A DNA stretch of 64,000 nucleotides, taken from a virus. The position numbers and the translations under genes are program-made. Positions 1-8,236 of this stretch are shown here, piece by piece. A model generated the notes under the pieces. It saw nothing but the letters and a program-made list of their open reading frames with translations. It made no database searches and was not told where the DNA came from. Location of the stretch: the IMG/VR virus record IMGVR_UViG_3300047476_001812, positions 1 to 64,000 of that record; one strand, given 5' to 3'. The stretch's first letter is position 1. The number at the start of each line of letters is the position of its first letter.

Positions 1-125
1 ATCTTTATATTACCAGAAAGTCCACTAATTACTGTATTGCCATTGACGGTAATAACGCCGTTGACAATACTAAAATTGCCGCCGGAGACTTCAAAGGTTT
101 GTCCGTTCACTTTTATTTTGTTCAC
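1..125 (-). CDS. Short beta-rich protein, partial (5' part only)
   Basis: The frame is open from a GTG at 125 to the window edge (41 codons). GGAG lies seven bases before the GTG, which decides the start. The peptide alternates Val/Ile with Gly/Asn (TFEVSGGNF, VITVNGNTVISG), a composition common in small phage-borne all-beta proteins. It is divergent from the gene at 215. I cannot name the family and the C-terminus lies outside the window. Confidence 0.5.
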   Translation of the reverse strand, partial: MNKIKVNGQTFEVSGGNFSIVNGVITVNGNTVISGLSGNIK

Positions 126-214
126 TTGAATACTCCACTAATTTATTTACATCATCACTACTAGTGCGTTAGCCCTTACTAGGAATATTATATCAAGGTT
201 TATATAAAAATCCT

Positions 215-514
215 ATGGCTGTTGTGTACAAATGCAATTGTCAAGACAGTGCTAAAAATCGTGATGCCGCTAATAAGATAATTAATTTTGTTCCTTTTGA
301 ATCTGGCTGGGAAAATTCAGAAGGTGGTGCAATACTAGGTCAATGTAAACATATATTGGCTGCCAGAATTATCCGTGGGGAATTAAAAAAAGGGGATATT
401 CCTACTGACCTTCAATTTGAATTTGAAAAGGAAGAAGTTGAGAAGGAAAAATATCAAAAGGGTTATGCGGGAAATTCTTTTATGGGAAACATTAATAAAA
501 TTGGAGGTATATAA
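215..514 (+). CDS. SWIM-like zinc-finger protein, 99 aa
   Basis: The pattern C7-x-C9 then C44-x-H46 followed by a hydrophobic helix (CKHILAARI) matches the CxC...CxH arrangement of SWIM zinc fingers, which bind DNA or protein partners. The C-terminal half is charged and probably helical. Its stop codon abuts the ATG of the structural gene at 515, so the two are likely cotranscribed. Its position at the head of a surface-protein operon could mean a virion or assembly role. That is inference; the motif itself is clear. Confidence 0.6.
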   Translation: MAVVYKCNCQDSAKNRDAANKIINFVPFESGWENSEGGAILGQCKHILAARIIRGELKKGDIPTDLQFEFEKEEVEKEKYQKGYAGNSFMGNINKIGGI

Positions 515-1708
515 ATGGCAGATTATGAAAAGCCTTTAATTCATGTAGTAGACGCTAATGGCAACAAAGTTCCTGCTACTGTTTCTATGCTAACTTCTGG
601 TGGAGGCGGTGGAGGTGGTGGAGGTGGTGATGCAAGTGCAGCTAACCAAGTTATAGGAAATACATCACTAGCAAATATTGACGGTAAGTTGCCTGTATTA
701 GTCAATGGCAAAGTTCCGGTAGATATTGCCAGTCTTAGTGTAACTGTTAATAACGCAAATTTAGAGATTTCTAATGACGTAGGAAATCCTGTACCTGTTA
801 GCGGCACATTTTGGCAAGCAACACAACCTGTAAGTGCTAGTAGTTTACCTTTACCAAGCGGTGCTGCTACTAGTAGTTTGCAGACTACCGCCAATACATC
901 TTTATCTAGTATTGATACCAAGACTCCGGTATTAGGACAAGCGTTAGCTGCAGCTAGTACCCCTGTTGTTTTACCAGCCGCACAAATTACAGCACTTACA
1001 CCACCAACATCTGTTGGTATCAGTGGTACATTACCAGCTTTTGCTGCCACACCTACCTTTACAGCCAATGCTGGTACTAATTTAAACACTTCCTTATTAG
1101 CACTTGAATCGGGTGGCAATTTAGCAAGCATTAATACCAAACTACCTAGCAACCTAACTGTAAGTGCAACCAGGTTATTAGTTGATGGAAGTGGGGTAAC
1201 ACAACCTATAAGCATGGTTAATGCTCCTCTAGGGGTAGGCTATATGTCTACAGTTACGATTACTCGTGCAGCTAACACAACATCTTATACGGCTAATGAT
1301 GTTTATGGGACGGTATTTGAAATAACTAGTGTTGGAGCAAGCGGTGGCTATATATTTTTAGATAGCATTGATATTATGTTTAATATCACAAGCTTACCAA
1401 CTGGCATGGGGGGTTTTTCTGTTTATCTATATTCAAGTTCTCCTCCATCAGCTATTACAGACAACTTACCTTTTTCAGTTAGTAGCGGAGATAGAGCAAG
1501 TCTGATTACAAAACTTGGAATTGACTTAACAGCTTCCCTTGCTAGAGGCGGCGGAACTGTTGTAGCTGAAAGAGTTGATATTAAAAGAGAGATAAAATTA
1601 GCAACTGGCAGCACTTCTCTATGGGCGTATTTAGTGACTTTAGGCGCATTTACTCCTGTTGCTAATAGTGAAACTGCAACTATTACCGTAAGGAGCTTTG
1701 CGCTATGA
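515..1708 (+). CDS. Virion surface / tail-fibre-like structural protein, 397 aa
   Basis: A strong ribosome site (GGAGG) precedes the ATG. Residues 29-38 are an uninterrupted glycine run, followed by a low-complexity Ser/Thr/Ala/Pro region with recurring phrases such as SLANIDGKLPVL, NLASINTKLP and PVPVSGTFW. Such phrases are typical of phage tail or baseplate-decoration proteins. The C-terminal 170 residues look like a compact beta domain. No signal peptide or membrane segment is visible. The stop overlaps the next ATG (ATGA), indicating translational coupling to the propeller protein. The exact virion location is inferred. Confidence 0.6.
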   Translation: MADYEKPLIHVVDANGNKVPATVSMLTSGGGGGGGGGGDASAANQVIGNTSLANIDGKLPVLVNGKVPVDIASLSVTVNNANLEISNDVGNPVPVSGTFWQATQPVSASSLPLPSGAATSSLQTTANTSLSSIDTKTPVLGQALAAASTPVVLPAAQITALTPPTSVGISGTLPAFAATPTFTANAGTNLNTSLLALESGGNLASINTKLPSNLTVSATRLLVDGSGVTQPISMVNAPLGVGYMSTVTITRAANTTSYTANDVYGTVFEITSVGASGGYIFLDSIDIMFNITSLPTGMGGFSVYLYSSSPPSAITDNLPFSVSSGDRASLITKLGIDLTASLARGGGTVVAERVDIKREIKLATGSTSLWAYLVTLGAFTPVANSETATITVRSFAL

Positions 1709-2805
1709 GACCTTCTGCTAGAAAGATGGTTGTGTTTAATAAAAAACGTCCTTCATTTCCTAACTATTACTTTCCCCTAACACCTATTGCTGACTTTATA
1801 GCAGCACGTAGTTATAATTACGGAACTTTGTATAATATAACAACATTCCCTGTATCATCTTATCCTGGAACTGCTGGAATTTTTGGGGGAGTTCTTTTAG
1901 GAGATGGTAGAGTTTTTTGTGTGCCTAGCAACTCAACTAGTGCAAGGATTTACGACCCTGCTAATGATACAGTAACAACTCCATCCGGCTCTTATCCTGG
2001 GAGTGGTGCATTTCGCGGAGGAGTTCTTTTACAAGATGGTAGGGTCTTTTGCGTACCTTTCAACTCAACTACTGCAAGGATTTATGACCCTACTAACGAT
2101 ACAGTAACAACTCCATCAGGTACTTATCCTGGAGCTACTTCATTTGCCGGAGGGGTACTTTTACAAGATGGTAGGGTGTTTTGTGTCCCGTTCAGTTCAA
2201 CTACTGCAAGGATTTATGACCCTGTTACTGACACATTAACGACTCCATCAGGTACTTATCCTGGAAATCTTATTGGTGGGGTACTTTTGTACGATGGTAG
2301 AGTTTTTTGCGTACCTCATAGTTCAAGCACAGCAAGAATTTATGACCCTGTTACTGATACAACAATAACCCCGTCAGGCACTTATCCTGGAAGTGCTTCA
2401 TTTTATGGAGGAGTTCTTTTGTCAGACGGTAGAGTTTTTTGCGTACCTCATAGTTCAAGCACAGCAAGAATTTATGACCCTGTTACTGATACATTGACAA
2501 CTCCGTCAGGCACTTATCCTGGAGCTACTTCATTTGCCGGAGGGGTACTTTTACAAGATGGTAGAGTTTTCTGTGTACCTGCTAATGCATTTGTCGCGAG
2601 GATTTACGACCCTATTACTGATACGTTGACTAACCCATCAGGTACTTATCCTGGGAGTGGTGCATTTGCTGGAGGAGTTCTCTTACAAGATGGTAGAGTT
2701 TTCTGTGTACCTAATAACTCAACTAGTGCAAGGATTTACGGATTACCCTTAAGCGAGAATCTTCCAATGGCTAGAACACATTCTGCTTTCGATAATAAAT
2801 TTTAG
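1705..2805 (+). CDS. Seven-repeat beta-propeller protein, candidate receptor-binding protein, 366 aa
   Basis: The core is seven near-identical units of about 42 residues, each with GGVLLxDGRVFCVP, ARIYDPxxDT and TPSGTYPG. Seven units is the blade number of Kelch-type propellers, and ARIYDPxTDT matches their strand pattern. The last unit ends in ARIYGLPL, and about 47 residues before the first unit may supply the closing strand. The repeats are also nearly identical as DNA, implying recent duplication or gene conversion. It is coupled to the structural gene upstream. A host-recognition role is inferred from position and fold. Confidence 0.65.
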   Translation: MRPSARKMVVFNKKRPSFPNYYFPLTPIADFIAARSYNYGTLYNITTFPVSSYPGTAGIFGGVLLGDGRVFCVPSNSTSARIYDPANDTVTTPSGSYPGSGAFRGGVLLQDGRVFCVPFNSTTARIYDPTNDTVTTPSGTYPGATSFAGGVLLQDGRVFCVPFSSTTARIYDPVTDTLTTPSGTYPGNLIGGVLLYDGRVFCVPHSSSTARIYDPVTDTTITPSGTYPGSASFYGGVLLSDGRVFCVPHSSSTARIYDPVTDTLTTPSGTYPGATSFAGGVLLQDGRVFCVPANAFVARIYDPITDTLTNPSGTYPGSGAFAGGVLLQDGRVFCVPNNSTSARIYGLPLSENLPMARTHSAFDNKF

Positions 2806-2813
2806 GATTAATT

Positions 2814-3245
2814 ATGAACAAACAAGAATGGCTACTTATTCAAATTGCACAATTTCCTGAATTATCTGCTAGGGAATTAGCTGCTAAATTAAACGATAAA
2901 ATATTAGTAGATAATCCTGAACCTCAGAAAGAATTACCTCTAATGCCTTCTTTGGAAGAAATATTAGAGACAATCACGCCACAAGAACGGTTTGCTATTG
3001 CTGAAACCAAGACTTACGACAGGATTCTAGATGCTGTTAATCAGCAAAAAATTAATTGGATTATAGGCAATTTACAGACTTTAGTGGGTGGTGATGTTTT
3101 GTCTAAAGAAAGTTATGACAGGCTAATTAAACTACTTCAACAAACACAACCAGACCCAAGTTACCAAGGGCAAATTTGGTTAAGTACCGCAGAGTTAGCC
3201 GGGTTTAGTGTTGTACTGGTTAATGAAATTGAAGAGTTAATTTAG
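2814..3245 (+). CDS. Uncharacterised protein at the end of the surface operon, 143 aa
   Basis: The ATG lies nine bases after the propeller stop, consistent with one operon. The N-terminus (LIQIAQFPELSARELAAKLN) reads like a helix-turn-helix, and the rest is acidic and helical. It meets the ATPase gene tail to tail with a four-base overlap. I do not recognise a family. A chaperone or tail-assembly role would fit the position but is a guess. Confidence 0.6.
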   Translation: MNKQEWLLIQIAQFPELSARELAAKLNDKILVDNPEPQKELPLMPSLEEILETITPQERFAIAETKTYDRILDAVNQQKINWIIGNLQTLVGGDVLSKESYDRLIKLLQQTQPDPSYQGQIWLSTAELAGFSVVLVNEIEELI

Positions 3246-4558
3246 CCTTGGATTATCTTTTCATACTTTAAATTAGCTAATTGATAACTTTTTCCTCCAC
3301 CTTTTGTAGCTCCCCACACTTGATAAATAATATCTTTTTTGGAAAGTCCTTGCATCCGTCTTCTAGTAACACCAAATCTTTCTTCTAGAGTAGGTTCTAA
3401 ATCATCAGAATTTTCTTGAGGTTCTAAAGGTTCTGTGGTTTTTTCTGGTTCTAAATCCATAGAACCCTTGTCATTACTCAATCCGTCCTTTTGACCGGGT
3501 TCAGCGAACCTTGGAACTAACCCTACATAATACTCACCAATAAAGGCAAAACAAATAGGTTGACAGTTATTTCTACTCTCTTCTTTTTTAATATAATATT
3601 GTTCTCTAATATCTTCTTTAATCTTTAAATCAACTATTACTTGAGTACCTGTAATAGCTCTTTCAATTATTCCATAGGCATCTAATTGTCTACCACCTTT
3701 AACATATCTATTTCCTAGAAGAACTACTTTTAACATACTTCTAGAATTGGAATCCATTGACTTAATACCAATAGCTTCAAGATTTAAAGAATGAAGATTA
3801 ACAAAGAATTTCATATTAAATTCTCTACCAATTGTGAGTATATTATAAAGGATAGAGCCAAAGTCTATATCCTCAATTGGTGCATTATCTTCATCAACTT
3901 TTCTTCTAGGTTGTCTAGACTGATGTTTAATTAATGCACTACTGATAGATATCCAGTCATCAAGAATAACTACGTAAGGTGATAAACATCCCCGCTTATC
4001 TTCAGGTAATTTCTTTCTTCTTTTATATTCATCTTTTACCTGCTTGAAAAAGCTTAGGGCTACGTCAATCTCATCCTCATCAAACTGAGTAACATTCCCG
4101 GATTCTCGCAATCCACAAAAACTATCATTCTTAACCGCCAATACTTTAATTACAGCCTTGTCAGAACTCTGTTGGACTTGCCGGATATACTCACGGGTAA
4201 TTGTAGATTTACCAGTTCCAGGGTCGCCACATAAAGCCGTACTCCCGTCTTCTCTAGCTATCCTGCTCAGAAGTTCCGAGATGTCATCAGAGAATTTAAA
4301 GCTATAAGTAGGAATACTTGGAATATCAACTTCCGTTGTAAGTTGAACCGCCGCTTCCGTTTTCACATCGCTTTTTGTTTTGCTAGAAGGTTGGGGAGGA
4401 GGAGTAGAGACTTCCTCCTTTGACCCTCTAATTCTGTTTTTCTCCCAAAGAAATAATCCCCCCACCAAAGAAATAAACCCAGCAAACACTAAACCATCTG
4501 TGTGACGGGGTTGAGGTTGTTGGGTTAAGAGGTAGAGGGATAGGAATTGGGATAGCAT
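3242..4558 (-). CDS. Membrane-anchored P-loop ATPase (FtsK/HerA- or coupling-protein-like), 438 aa
   Basis: One transmembrane segment (about residues 22-38) is followed by a Pro/Ser linker and a RecA-like ATPase core. Walker A is GDPGTGKST at 111-119 and Walker B is VVILDDW at 196-202. A later SxNLEAIGI and a positively charged stretch resemble the sensor region of DNA-translocating ATPases. The C-terminus is charged, with a small conserved-looking helical tail. It closes an operon of at least eight small, mostly membrane proteins. The architecture resembles conjugation coupling ATPases or the Zot/HerA ATPases of membrane-associated viruses. It is distinct from the terminase at 45670. The function is inferred from architecture only. 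Confidence 0.65.
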   Translation of the reverse strand: MLSQFLSLYLLTQQPQPRHTDGLVFAGFISLVGGLFLWEKNRIRGSKEEVSTPPPQPSSKTKSDVKTEAAVQLTTEVDIPSIPTYSFKFSDDISELLSRIAREDGSTALCGDPGTGKSTITREYIRQVQQSSDKAVIKVLAVKNDSFCGLRESGNVTQFDEDEIDVALSFFKQVKDEYKRRKKLPEDKRGCLSPYVVILDDWISISSALIKHQSRQPRRKVDEDNAPIEDIDFGSILYNILTIGREFNMKFFVNLHSLNLEAIGIKSMDSNSRSMLKVVLLGNRYVKGGRQLDAYGIIERAITGTQVIVDLKIKEDIREQYYIKKEESRNNCQPICFAFIGEYYVGLVPRFAEPGQKDGLSNDKGSMDLEPEKTTEPLEPQENSDDLEPTLEERFGVTRRRMQGLSKKDIIYQVWGATKGGGKSYQLANLKYEKIIQG

Positions 4559-4610
4559 TTAATCAACCTTACTACTGTTGGGGCAATCGCCCCATTAACT
4601 GTGTGCGGGG

Positions 4611-4844
4611 TTATATCCCCAACCTTTGATAAACTTTGTTAACCCCACAGCTCACATTCTTTAAAGCTTGCTGTATTGGCTTAGGGAATAATAAAGCTAT
4701 AGGAGATGGAATTATTAGCCAACCTACTATAAGACCTACCGCTAATGATTTGGGGTTTAAACTTATTAAGAACTTGTAAAAACCAACCGTTCCTACTATA
4801 AATAAATTAGGTTTTACACTTTCTTTTGCATTATTTTCTAACAT
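4611..4844 (-). CDS. Small membrane protein, 77 aa
   Basis: Hydrophobic segments at about residues 14-28 and 35-53, the latter ending in a Pro-rich turn (IIPSPIALLFPKP), predict two membrane passes with a basic, Cys-containing tail. The start overlaps the end of the 40-residue gene upstream by 14 bases, so translation is probably coupled. I do not recognise the family. Confidence 0.6.
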   Translation of the reverse strand: MLENNAKESVKPNLFIVGTVGFYKFLISLNPKSLAVGLIVGWLIIPSPIALLFPKPIQQALKNVSCGVNKVYQRLGI

Positions 4845-4953
4845 ATTCTTGAGTGGTTGAAGTCGTGTAAGCAGCTAGACATAGAGTGTAGTAAATCCCA
4901 AAAAGGGAACTAGCTGCAATGATAATTGATGCAACTAATTTAATTAATCTCAT
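4831..4953 (-). CDS. Single-pass membrane micropeptide, 40 aa
   Basis: The sequence is MRLIKLVASIIIAASSLFGI followed by a short polar tail. A basic N-terminus and one hydrophobic helix resemble an uncleaved signal anchor. Its ATG overlaps the stop of the preceding gene (ATGA) and its end overlaps the next gene. The coupling in a compact membrane operon supports it as real despite its size. Confidence 0.5.
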   Translation of the reverse strand: MRLIKLVASIIIAASSLFGIYYTLCLAAYTTSTTQEYVRK

Positions 4954-5111
4954 CTTCTTTTTTTCTTATTCCCAAACATAATTTCAAGGTTGGGCATGGA
5001 GATATTTTTGCCTTTAATTTTGCGGTCTAATTTCTTATTACTTGTTCTATCAAGAGCTAGGAGCAAACCTAGCACACACATTCCTAATGCCAGATAAACT
5101 ATAAATGCCAT
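4950..5111 (-). CDS. Single-pass membrane micropeptide, 53 aa
   Basis: An N-terminal hydrophobic helix (AFIVYLALGMCVLGLLLAL) is followed by a strongly basic tail ending in NKKKRR. The ATG sits five bases after the stop of the four-helix protein gene. The AGGAAG within that gene's last codons is a good ribosome site. The small overlapping genes around it make a coding role likely; the function is unknown. Confidence 0.55.
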   Translation of the reverse strand: MAFIVYLALGMCVLGLLLALDRTSNKKLDRKIKGKNISMPNLEIMFGNKKKRR

Positions 5112-5115
5112 TTGT

Positions 5116-5628
5116 TCACTTCCTTGGTTCTAATATTGTTGCAAAGAGAAAAAGTATTTCATCAATAAATGCTATAAACAATCCACTAAAAATGCTAGTG
5201 ATATAAGTGGAAATGTCTATTAATTCTTTTTGCCCAAAGTTGGGAATTGCAAATACACCTTTAGTCATTCCCAATGAATTACCAGTAGCCATCCAACTAA
5301 AATGGATAAGGTAGACAGCTAAACCAGCAACTACAATAAGAAACAACTTGGGTAGCATACCACTTTCAAAAGGGGTTACTACCCATTGCTTCCTTTTGTC
5401 TGAATCTACTAGTAGTTCAAACAAGACTTTCTGAGCAAATGCACAACTTACTCCAAAGGCTACAGCCACAAACAATCTAAGGAAGAAATTAGGTGGTTTG
5501 AAAGCATCAAAGGCACGGCTTATTGTAAAGGATGAATCAAGTATCATCCAGCCTGTTGCCACCCAAGTAATTATCACTGGGAATAAATTATTGATGAAAT
5601 CAGGTCTGTGACTACTCCTACTTGTCAT
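5116..5628 (-). CDS. Four-helix integral membrane protein, 170 aa
   Basis: Four hydrophobic segments are visible (about residues 12-28, 50-66, 92-110 and 140-160), with a charged cytoplasmic-looking loop (DSDKRKQW). I chose the ATG at 5628 (MTSRSSHRPDF) over the upstream GTG because AGGTAGG lies at the right distance. It overlaps the 75-residue gene upstream. It could be the core membrane partner of the ATPase at 3242, by operon position alone. Confidence 0.65.
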   Translation of the reverse strand: MTSRSSHRPDFINNLFPVIITWVATGWMILDSSFTISRAFDAFKPPNFFLRLFVAVAFGVSCAFAQKVLFELLVDSDKRKQWVVTPFESGMLPKLFLIVVAGLAVYLIHFSWMATGNSLGMTKGVFAIPNFGQKELIDISTYITSIFSGLFIAFIDEILFLFATILEPRK

Positions 5629-5845
5629 AAGCACCTACCTTTTGAACTGGATTATCAGAAACTCTAGATGCTGTTGGTTGTCTAATAGCTGAATAGGAGA
5701 GACTAATAACTAAGATAACTATGCTAATTGCTAATGCGTTAGTCATATTATCTTTGTTAAGAAGACTCCAAAAGTCAGGTTTGTCTATGTTGATGTCAGT
5801 TGTTAATTCCTGTTGTTTATTGTAGACCTGTATGCGCTTTTTCAC
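5618..5845 (-). CDS. Single-pass membrane protein, 75 aa
   Basis: A charged N-terminal half is followed by one hydrophobic helix (ALAISIVILVISLSYSAI) and a short polar tail. It starts at a GTG immediately after the stop of the preceding gene, with GGAG about 13 bases upstream. It belongs to the membrane operon; no family is recognised. Confidence 0.55.
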   Translation of the reverse strand: MKKRIQVYNKQQELTTDINIDKPDFWSLLNKDNMTNALAISIVILVISLSYSAIRQPTASRVSDNPVQKVGAYDK

Positions 5846-6082
5846 TTATTTTAATTCTCCTTTACTCCATTTACCTGCGTAAATTAAACCAGCAAATAAA
5901 ACTATCCCTAGAGGGAATAAAGCTGCACCACCAGTAGCGACTGATATAGATGCAGCGCAATAACTAAGGGTTGCAATGCTACCGCCAATAGAACCCAAAC
6001 CCAATACACCTGCCAAAACATCATTAAACATCTTCTTTTTTCTTTCCTGTATCTCAACATCTGTTAACAGAATTGCAACCAT
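5846..6082 (-). CDS. Glycine-rich two-helix membrane protein, 78 aa
   Basis: I chose the ATG at 6082 (MVAILLTDVEI), which has AGGA upstream. Two Gly/Ala-rich hydrophobic helices (LAGVLGLGSIGGSIATL and GGAALFPLGIVLFAGLIYAG) are separated by a short loop, and the end is basic. Small paired helices of this kind resemble pilin- or TraA-like subunits as well as holins. Either reading is speculative. Confidence 0.55.
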   Translation of the reverse strand: MVAILLTDVEIQERKKKMFNDVLAGVLGLGSIGGSIATLSYCAASISVATGGAALFPLGIVLFAGLIYAGKWSKGELK

Positions 6083-6108
6083 TCGCAATTCCTGGGGCGT
6101 TAGACCCT

Positions 6109-6675
6109 CTAGGGTTGATGCCCTAATGCCGCTTGCAATATTTGATTCTTCAAGTCCTGTGAGTTCTGACGGGTAGTTAGGAGACTTTGGGACTGAACCG
6201 CTAATCTCCCTTGCAACTCCCCCAAGAACTTAGAGCGACTCATAGCAGATTGAGATATCTTGACATCAAAAGATTTACGTCTTTCTTGTAATTGCCCAAT
6301 GTCTTTACAGGCTAAATCTGTAATAATTTCTGTGTATACAGCTTTAGCTTGTTGATAGTCACTGACTGCTTGATGGGCAGATTCAACTAATAATTGGTAA
6401 GTTCTTTCATCAGCTAAACTTTCCAGTATAGCATAGTCCAAAGACTCAAGGACTAGCGTAGATTCCCTCACAGCTTCAATAGCATTTTGAGCTTCTTGCT
6501 TGGGTAATCCAACTACTTGCTGATATTCTTGGGAGTGAACATTTAATTGCTCAACAAACTCTTGGGGAAGAATTGTATCGGCTTTCCAAGTAGTTTCAGG
6601 AACAGCCTTGGTCATTTTGTCAATTAACTCCCTAACTGGAGTATTTAAAATCTTCGCTGCATCACTTAACTTCAC
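6109..6675 (-). CDS. HTH plus coiled-coil protein, 188 aa
   Basis: The N-terminus (KLSDAAKILNTPVRELIDKM) resembles the IF2-N / KfrA-type helix-turn-helix seen in plasmid DNA-binding proteins. The rest is predicted long helix with heptad-like Leu/Val spacing. The ATG overlaps the stop of the upstream gene. Being near the start of the membrane operon, it could couple the complex to DNA; this is inference. Confidence 0.55.
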   Translation of the reverse strand: MKLSDAAKILNTPVRELIDKMTKAVPETTWKADTILPQEFVEQLNVHSQEYQQVVGLPKQEAQNAIEAVRESTLVLESLDYAILESLADERTYQLLVESAHQAVSDYQQAKAVYTEIITDLACKDIGQLQERRKSFDVKISQSAMSRSKFLGELQGRLAVQSQSLLTTRQNSQDLKNQILQAALGHQP

Positions 6676-6962
6676 TTCTTGTACTCCTCTGCGATTTTAA
6701 TTCTTGCCTTAACTAAAGATTTGGTTTCTCTGACGTATTCCCGTATCTTTTGTAGGGTGGGAATGTGAATTGGTTTAATAGGGGCATTAGATAACCCACC
6801 TTCTAAACCATTAAACACATCAAACCCTGGAATAAATAATCGGGCTATGTTTAAATACTCCTGAACTTGTCTAGCAGACACCGGAGGTACTAACTCCATT
6901 CCTGCTTCTGTCCTGGTGTAAATAGTTGGGGACTCTATTGAATCCCCGTTTATGGCTTTCAT
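6672..6962 (-). CDS. Uncharacterised protein, first gene of the membrane operon, 96 aa
   Basis: A mixed N-terminal half (MELVPPVSARQVQEYLNIAR) is followed by a basic helical C-terminus. No membrane segment is visible. It is the promoter-proximal gene of the 6962-3242 operon and overlaps its downstream neighbour by four bases. I do not recognise the family. Confidence 0.55.
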   Translation of the reverse strand: MKAINGDSIESPTIYTRTEAGMELVPPVSARQVQEYLNIARLFIPGFDVFNGLEGGLSNAPIKPIHIPTLQKIREYVRETKSLVKARIKIAEEYKK

Positions 6963-7012
6963 TGGTTAACAGTTCTCAGCAGTTCTTGGAACTCATAATG
7001 AAAAGATATCTT

Positions 7013-7057
7013 ATGAGTGTGATACTTGTCAAGAGAATAATCACACTCATTTTTTTT
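7013..7057. promoter_or_regulatory. Perfect 11-bp inverted repeat with flanking T-run; operator or terminator
   Basis: ATGAGTGTGAT (7013-7023) and ATCACACTCAT (7040-7050) form a perfect stem, with T8 following on the + strand. Neither neighbour is transcribed rightward. The repeat lies between the minus gene ending at 7062 and the minus operon starting at 6962. TTGACA (7032-7027 on the minus strand) falls inside it. It may therefore be an operator on the membrane-operon promoter, or a terminator for antisense RNA. Confidence 0.4.
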
Positions 7058-7061
7058 AGGT

Positions 7062-7499
7062 TTATCTGTCTAATTGTTCAAAGCGTTGGCTGGTAACCCC
7101 AATGAGTAATTCAGCTACTTTCGTAGAGTAGATTCCAGAAGGGTAGTCTTCTGACTGAGCAAGAAATTTCACTCCCTCTACAACGACCTCAACATAACTC
7201 CAGTCATAGTGTTGAGGGACTAATTTGTCAAACCAAGGATGTTCGGATTCAACCCTAAAGCAAACAGGGTTTATGTATGCTGTTGAGCTTCTGTGGCTAA
7301 GTTCACAACCTGCATCTGTTATTATTCCAGGGATTTCCTGGATGTTAAAACAGGCTGCCTTTACTGTAGCTGTGCCAGCAATACCATCGTCATCCTCTCC
7401 ATCCAACCCTAAGTCAGAAACAGAGACTAAATTAAATCCAATGTTGGATACGTTAACAGGAAAAGTTACATCAGCCAAAGAACCTGTGTAAATAGACAT
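7062..7499 (-). CDS. Uncharacterised protein, 145 aa
   Basis: A GGAG ribosome site lies upstream of the ATG. The sequence is beta-rich with an acidic loop (GLDGEDDDGIAG) and scattered cysteines (AACFNIQ, GCELSH, PVCFRV). It looks like a compact soluble domain, with no membrane segment or known motif. It is separated from the membrane operon by the inverted repeat at 7013. Confidence 0.55.
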   Translation of the reverse strand: MSIYTGSLADVTFPVNVSNIGFNLVSVSDLGLDGEDDDGIAGTATVKAACFNIQEIPGIITDAGCELSHRSSTAYINPVCFRVESEHPWFDKLVPQHYDWSYVEVVVEGVKFLAQSEDYPSGIYSTKVAELLIGVTSQRFEQLDR

Positions 7500-7608
7500 A
7501 ATTCAAACTCCTTTCAATCTTTTTTTTATCACCACAAATAAGGCGTTAGCCTTGTATTTTTATTCTACAATGGTTAATTCCACAAAGACGTTATAGCGGT
7601 AAAACACT

Positions 7609-7860
7609 GTGAGTAAAAATGTAAAGTTTAAGTCTGTTAATCTACATCCTAGAGTCATAGAGAAAATAGACAGACTACCAGGACATTCTTATACCCAAAG
7701 AATAGAGTGGGCGTTGAATGCCTTGGAAGTTAAAGCTAATACAACAGAAACTAAAATGAGCTATGACGAGTTAATAGATTACGTCATAGCTCAAAGTAAG
7801 ATTCAGTGCAAAGAAAAGGTATTAGGGCTAATTGTGGGATTGCTCAGGTGTTTTCTTTAG
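7609..7860 (+). CDS. Ribbon-helix-helix regulator candidate, 83 aa
   Basis: The start is a GTG. The N-terminal part has the RHH pattern: a strand (KFKSVNLHP), helix (RVIEKIDRL), turn and second helix (SYTQRIEWALNAL), as in CopG/Arc-type DNA-binding proteins. It is the only plus-strand gene within the 3.2-14.2 kb minus block, divergent from 7499. That placement fits a local repressor. The assignment rests on pattern only. Confidence 0.5.
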   Translation: MSKNVKFKSVNLHPRVIEKIDRLPGHSYTQRIEWALNALEVKANTTETKMSYDELIDYVIAQSKIQCKEKVLGLIVGLLRCFL

Positions 7861-7864
7861 TAGA

Positions 7865-8098
7865 CTAATCCATTTCATTAAAACATTGAACTTCGCCTAT
7901 TGGCACAAAGACAGTTAACCCATCCTTGTCTTTAAGCCATAGCCCTGAATTAGAGCTAAAGACGTATTCAAAAACATCTCCTATTTCATATCCTGGGGAA
8001 ACTTTTTGATTTAGATGGCTTCTTGATACTCTGTAACTTGCATCTTCAGCACCGCTAGGGGTGATTTTCTTTAAATTGCAGGTTGTTTCAAATTGCAT
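7865..8098 (-). CDS. Uncharacterised beta-rich protein, 77 aa
   Basis: The start has the leader GGAGTAGTTATG shared by several genes in this region. The sequence (GDVFEYVFSSNSGLWLKDKDG) suggests a small beta barrel or SH3-like domain. It is convergent with the RHH gene. The family is not recognised. Confidence 0.5.
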   Translation of the reverse strand: MQFETTCNLKKITPSGAEDASYRVSRSHLNQKVSPGYEIGDVFEYVFSSNSGLWLKDKDGLTVFVPIGEVQCFNEMD

Positions 8099-8236
8099 AA
8101 CTACTCCATTCTGGCTATAAATAATTCGCCAGCCCTAATAGGGAGTATTGTTTGAGGTAATACCTCGGTCGTTTGTTTTGGGCATCTATTAGCTTTAACT
8201 AAATTACCCCACCTAATAGGCATTGCGACATGAGGG

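Noticed and set aside
541-1215. A 224-residue minus-strand reading frame across the structural gene
   Set aside because: It is the complement of the low-complexity plus gene, has a proline run from the polyglycine stretch, and has no ribosome site.
3242-4558. The anchored ATPase as a second terminase
   Set aside because: It has no nuclease domain and has an N-terminal membrane helix; the terminase at 45670 is complete.
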